Source: Oscillospiraceae bacterium
GTDB taxonomy: Bacteria; Bacillota; Clostridia; Oscillospirales; Oscillospiraceae
Direction: 5' to 3'
Assembly: GCA_904501855.1 (NCBI GenBank)
Contig: CAJGCI010000119.1
Coordinates: 1 to 5,735, forward strand
Length of the DNA stretch: 5,735 nt
Shown: positions 5,292 to 5,735 of the stretch, piece after piece
Numbering within the stretch: position 1 is the stretch's first letter
How the letters are laid out: each line of letters opens with the position of its first letter
Notes under the pieces: model-generated
What the model was told of the DNA's origin: nothing
The model's input: the letters and a program-made list of their open reading frames with translations, nothing else
The model's database searches: none
Position numbers and translations under genes: made by a program

Positions 5292-5735
5292 TTATTTTGC
5301 GATGGGGGAGAAGGTCTGCATCATAGCGGAGAACCTTCTTCCGAAGCCTTCGGATTCTACGATGTAGTAATGTTCGGTGGCCACGAAGCAGCCGTCGGAA
5401 GAGGGGATGACATAGATCATCTGAAGCTGCTCCATCATCTGGCTGGGGTCGTTCGCGTCCACGGAGGCATCCAGGCGGATGCAGTCGCCGGCCCGTTCCA
5501 GAGTGAAGGTGCTCCTGCCCACATCATACCGGTCGGAGAGTTCCTCCACGATGGATGCTGCGGCAGCTTCCGGGTCCTGGGAGAGGTGTTTTATCTCAAG
5601 ATAGTTCTCGGGATTGGCGGCATCGTCCCAGACCGAGATGAAGCATTCCCGGTCCGCTTCGCTGCGCCGCTGGAAATTCTCATAGTCGTAGTCCATTTCA
5701 AATCCGATGGATTCGTTCCGGATATGTTCGTAATG
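5292..5735 (-). CDS. Hypothetical protein, 5' end outside the window (partial)
   Basis: A minus-strand frame that ends at the TAA at 5292-5294 and stays open to the right edge; the residues before the first visible methionine (reading HYEHIRNESIGFE) continue without a stop, so the ATG at 5696 is probably internal and the true start lies beyond 5735. About 147 residues are visible. The protein is acidic and soluble-looking, with no membrane segment. Recognisable patches are IRNESIGFEMDYDYENF, NPENYLEIKHL, YVIPSSDGCFVATEHYY and EGFGRRFSAMMQTF; their alternating strands resemble the beta-sandwich domains of small exported proteins, but I do not recognise the family and no signal peptide can be seen. 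It converges on tenA and shares its terminator; nothing ties it to thiamine. Not codon-biased differently from the operon by eye. Confidence 0.75.
   Translation of the reverse strand, partial: HYEHIRNESIGFEMDYDYENFQRRSEADRECFISVWDDAANPENYLEIKHLSQDPEAAAASIVEELSDRYDVGRSTFTLERAGDCIRLDASVDANDPSQMMEQLQMIYVIPSSDGCFVATEHYYIVESEGFGRRFSAMMQTFSPIAK

Overview
The window carries a thiamine (vitamin B1) salvage operon from what looks like a GC-rich, low-oxygen Firmicute (Clostridia or a related gut lineage). The lineage call is inference: it rests on the ECF-type S component, a TPP riboswitch that acts through an intrinsic terminator, strong AGGAGG-type ribosome binding sites, tight gene packing and short leaders. 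No rRNA, tRNA, mobile element, integrase or CRISPR array is visible.

Layout. Bases 1-523 are the end of an upstream unit: the last codons of an unknown gene, coupled by a GTGA overlap to a small ECF-transporter S component, with a hairpin over its stop codon. Bases 524-790 hold no gene but are full of regulation: a good sigma-A-type promoter (581-609), a TPP (THI-box) aptamer (about 618-712), a possible antiterminator pairing and a clear terminator (742-773). Bases 791-5209 are six closely spaced genes on the + strand: thiM, thiE, a HAD-family phosphatase, thiD, a class I SAM-dependent methyltransferase and tenA. The only sizeable gap inside the operon (2953-3028) contains an imperfect stem-loop just ahead of the thiD ribosome binding site. 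A strong hairpin (5241-5270) ends the operon and probably also ends a convergent minus-strand gene of unknown function (5292 to the window edge).

How the genes work together. TenA can release the pyrimidine HMP from aminopyrimidine breakdown products of thiamine. ThiD phosphorylates HMP to HMP-P and HMP-PP, ThiM phosphorylates the thiazole alcohol, and ThiE joins the two halves into thiamine monophosphate (TMP). No de novo genes (thiC, thiG, thiS, thiF, thiH) are present here, so the unit is for salvage. No ThiL or ThiN is seen. The HAD phosphatase, translationally coupled to thiE, is a good candidate for a TMP phosphatase feeding thiamine to a pyrophosphokinase encoded elsewhere. The methyltransferase is the member with no textbook role in the pathway and is the most interesting gene here. 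When TPP binds the leader, the terminator should form and the operon should be switched off.
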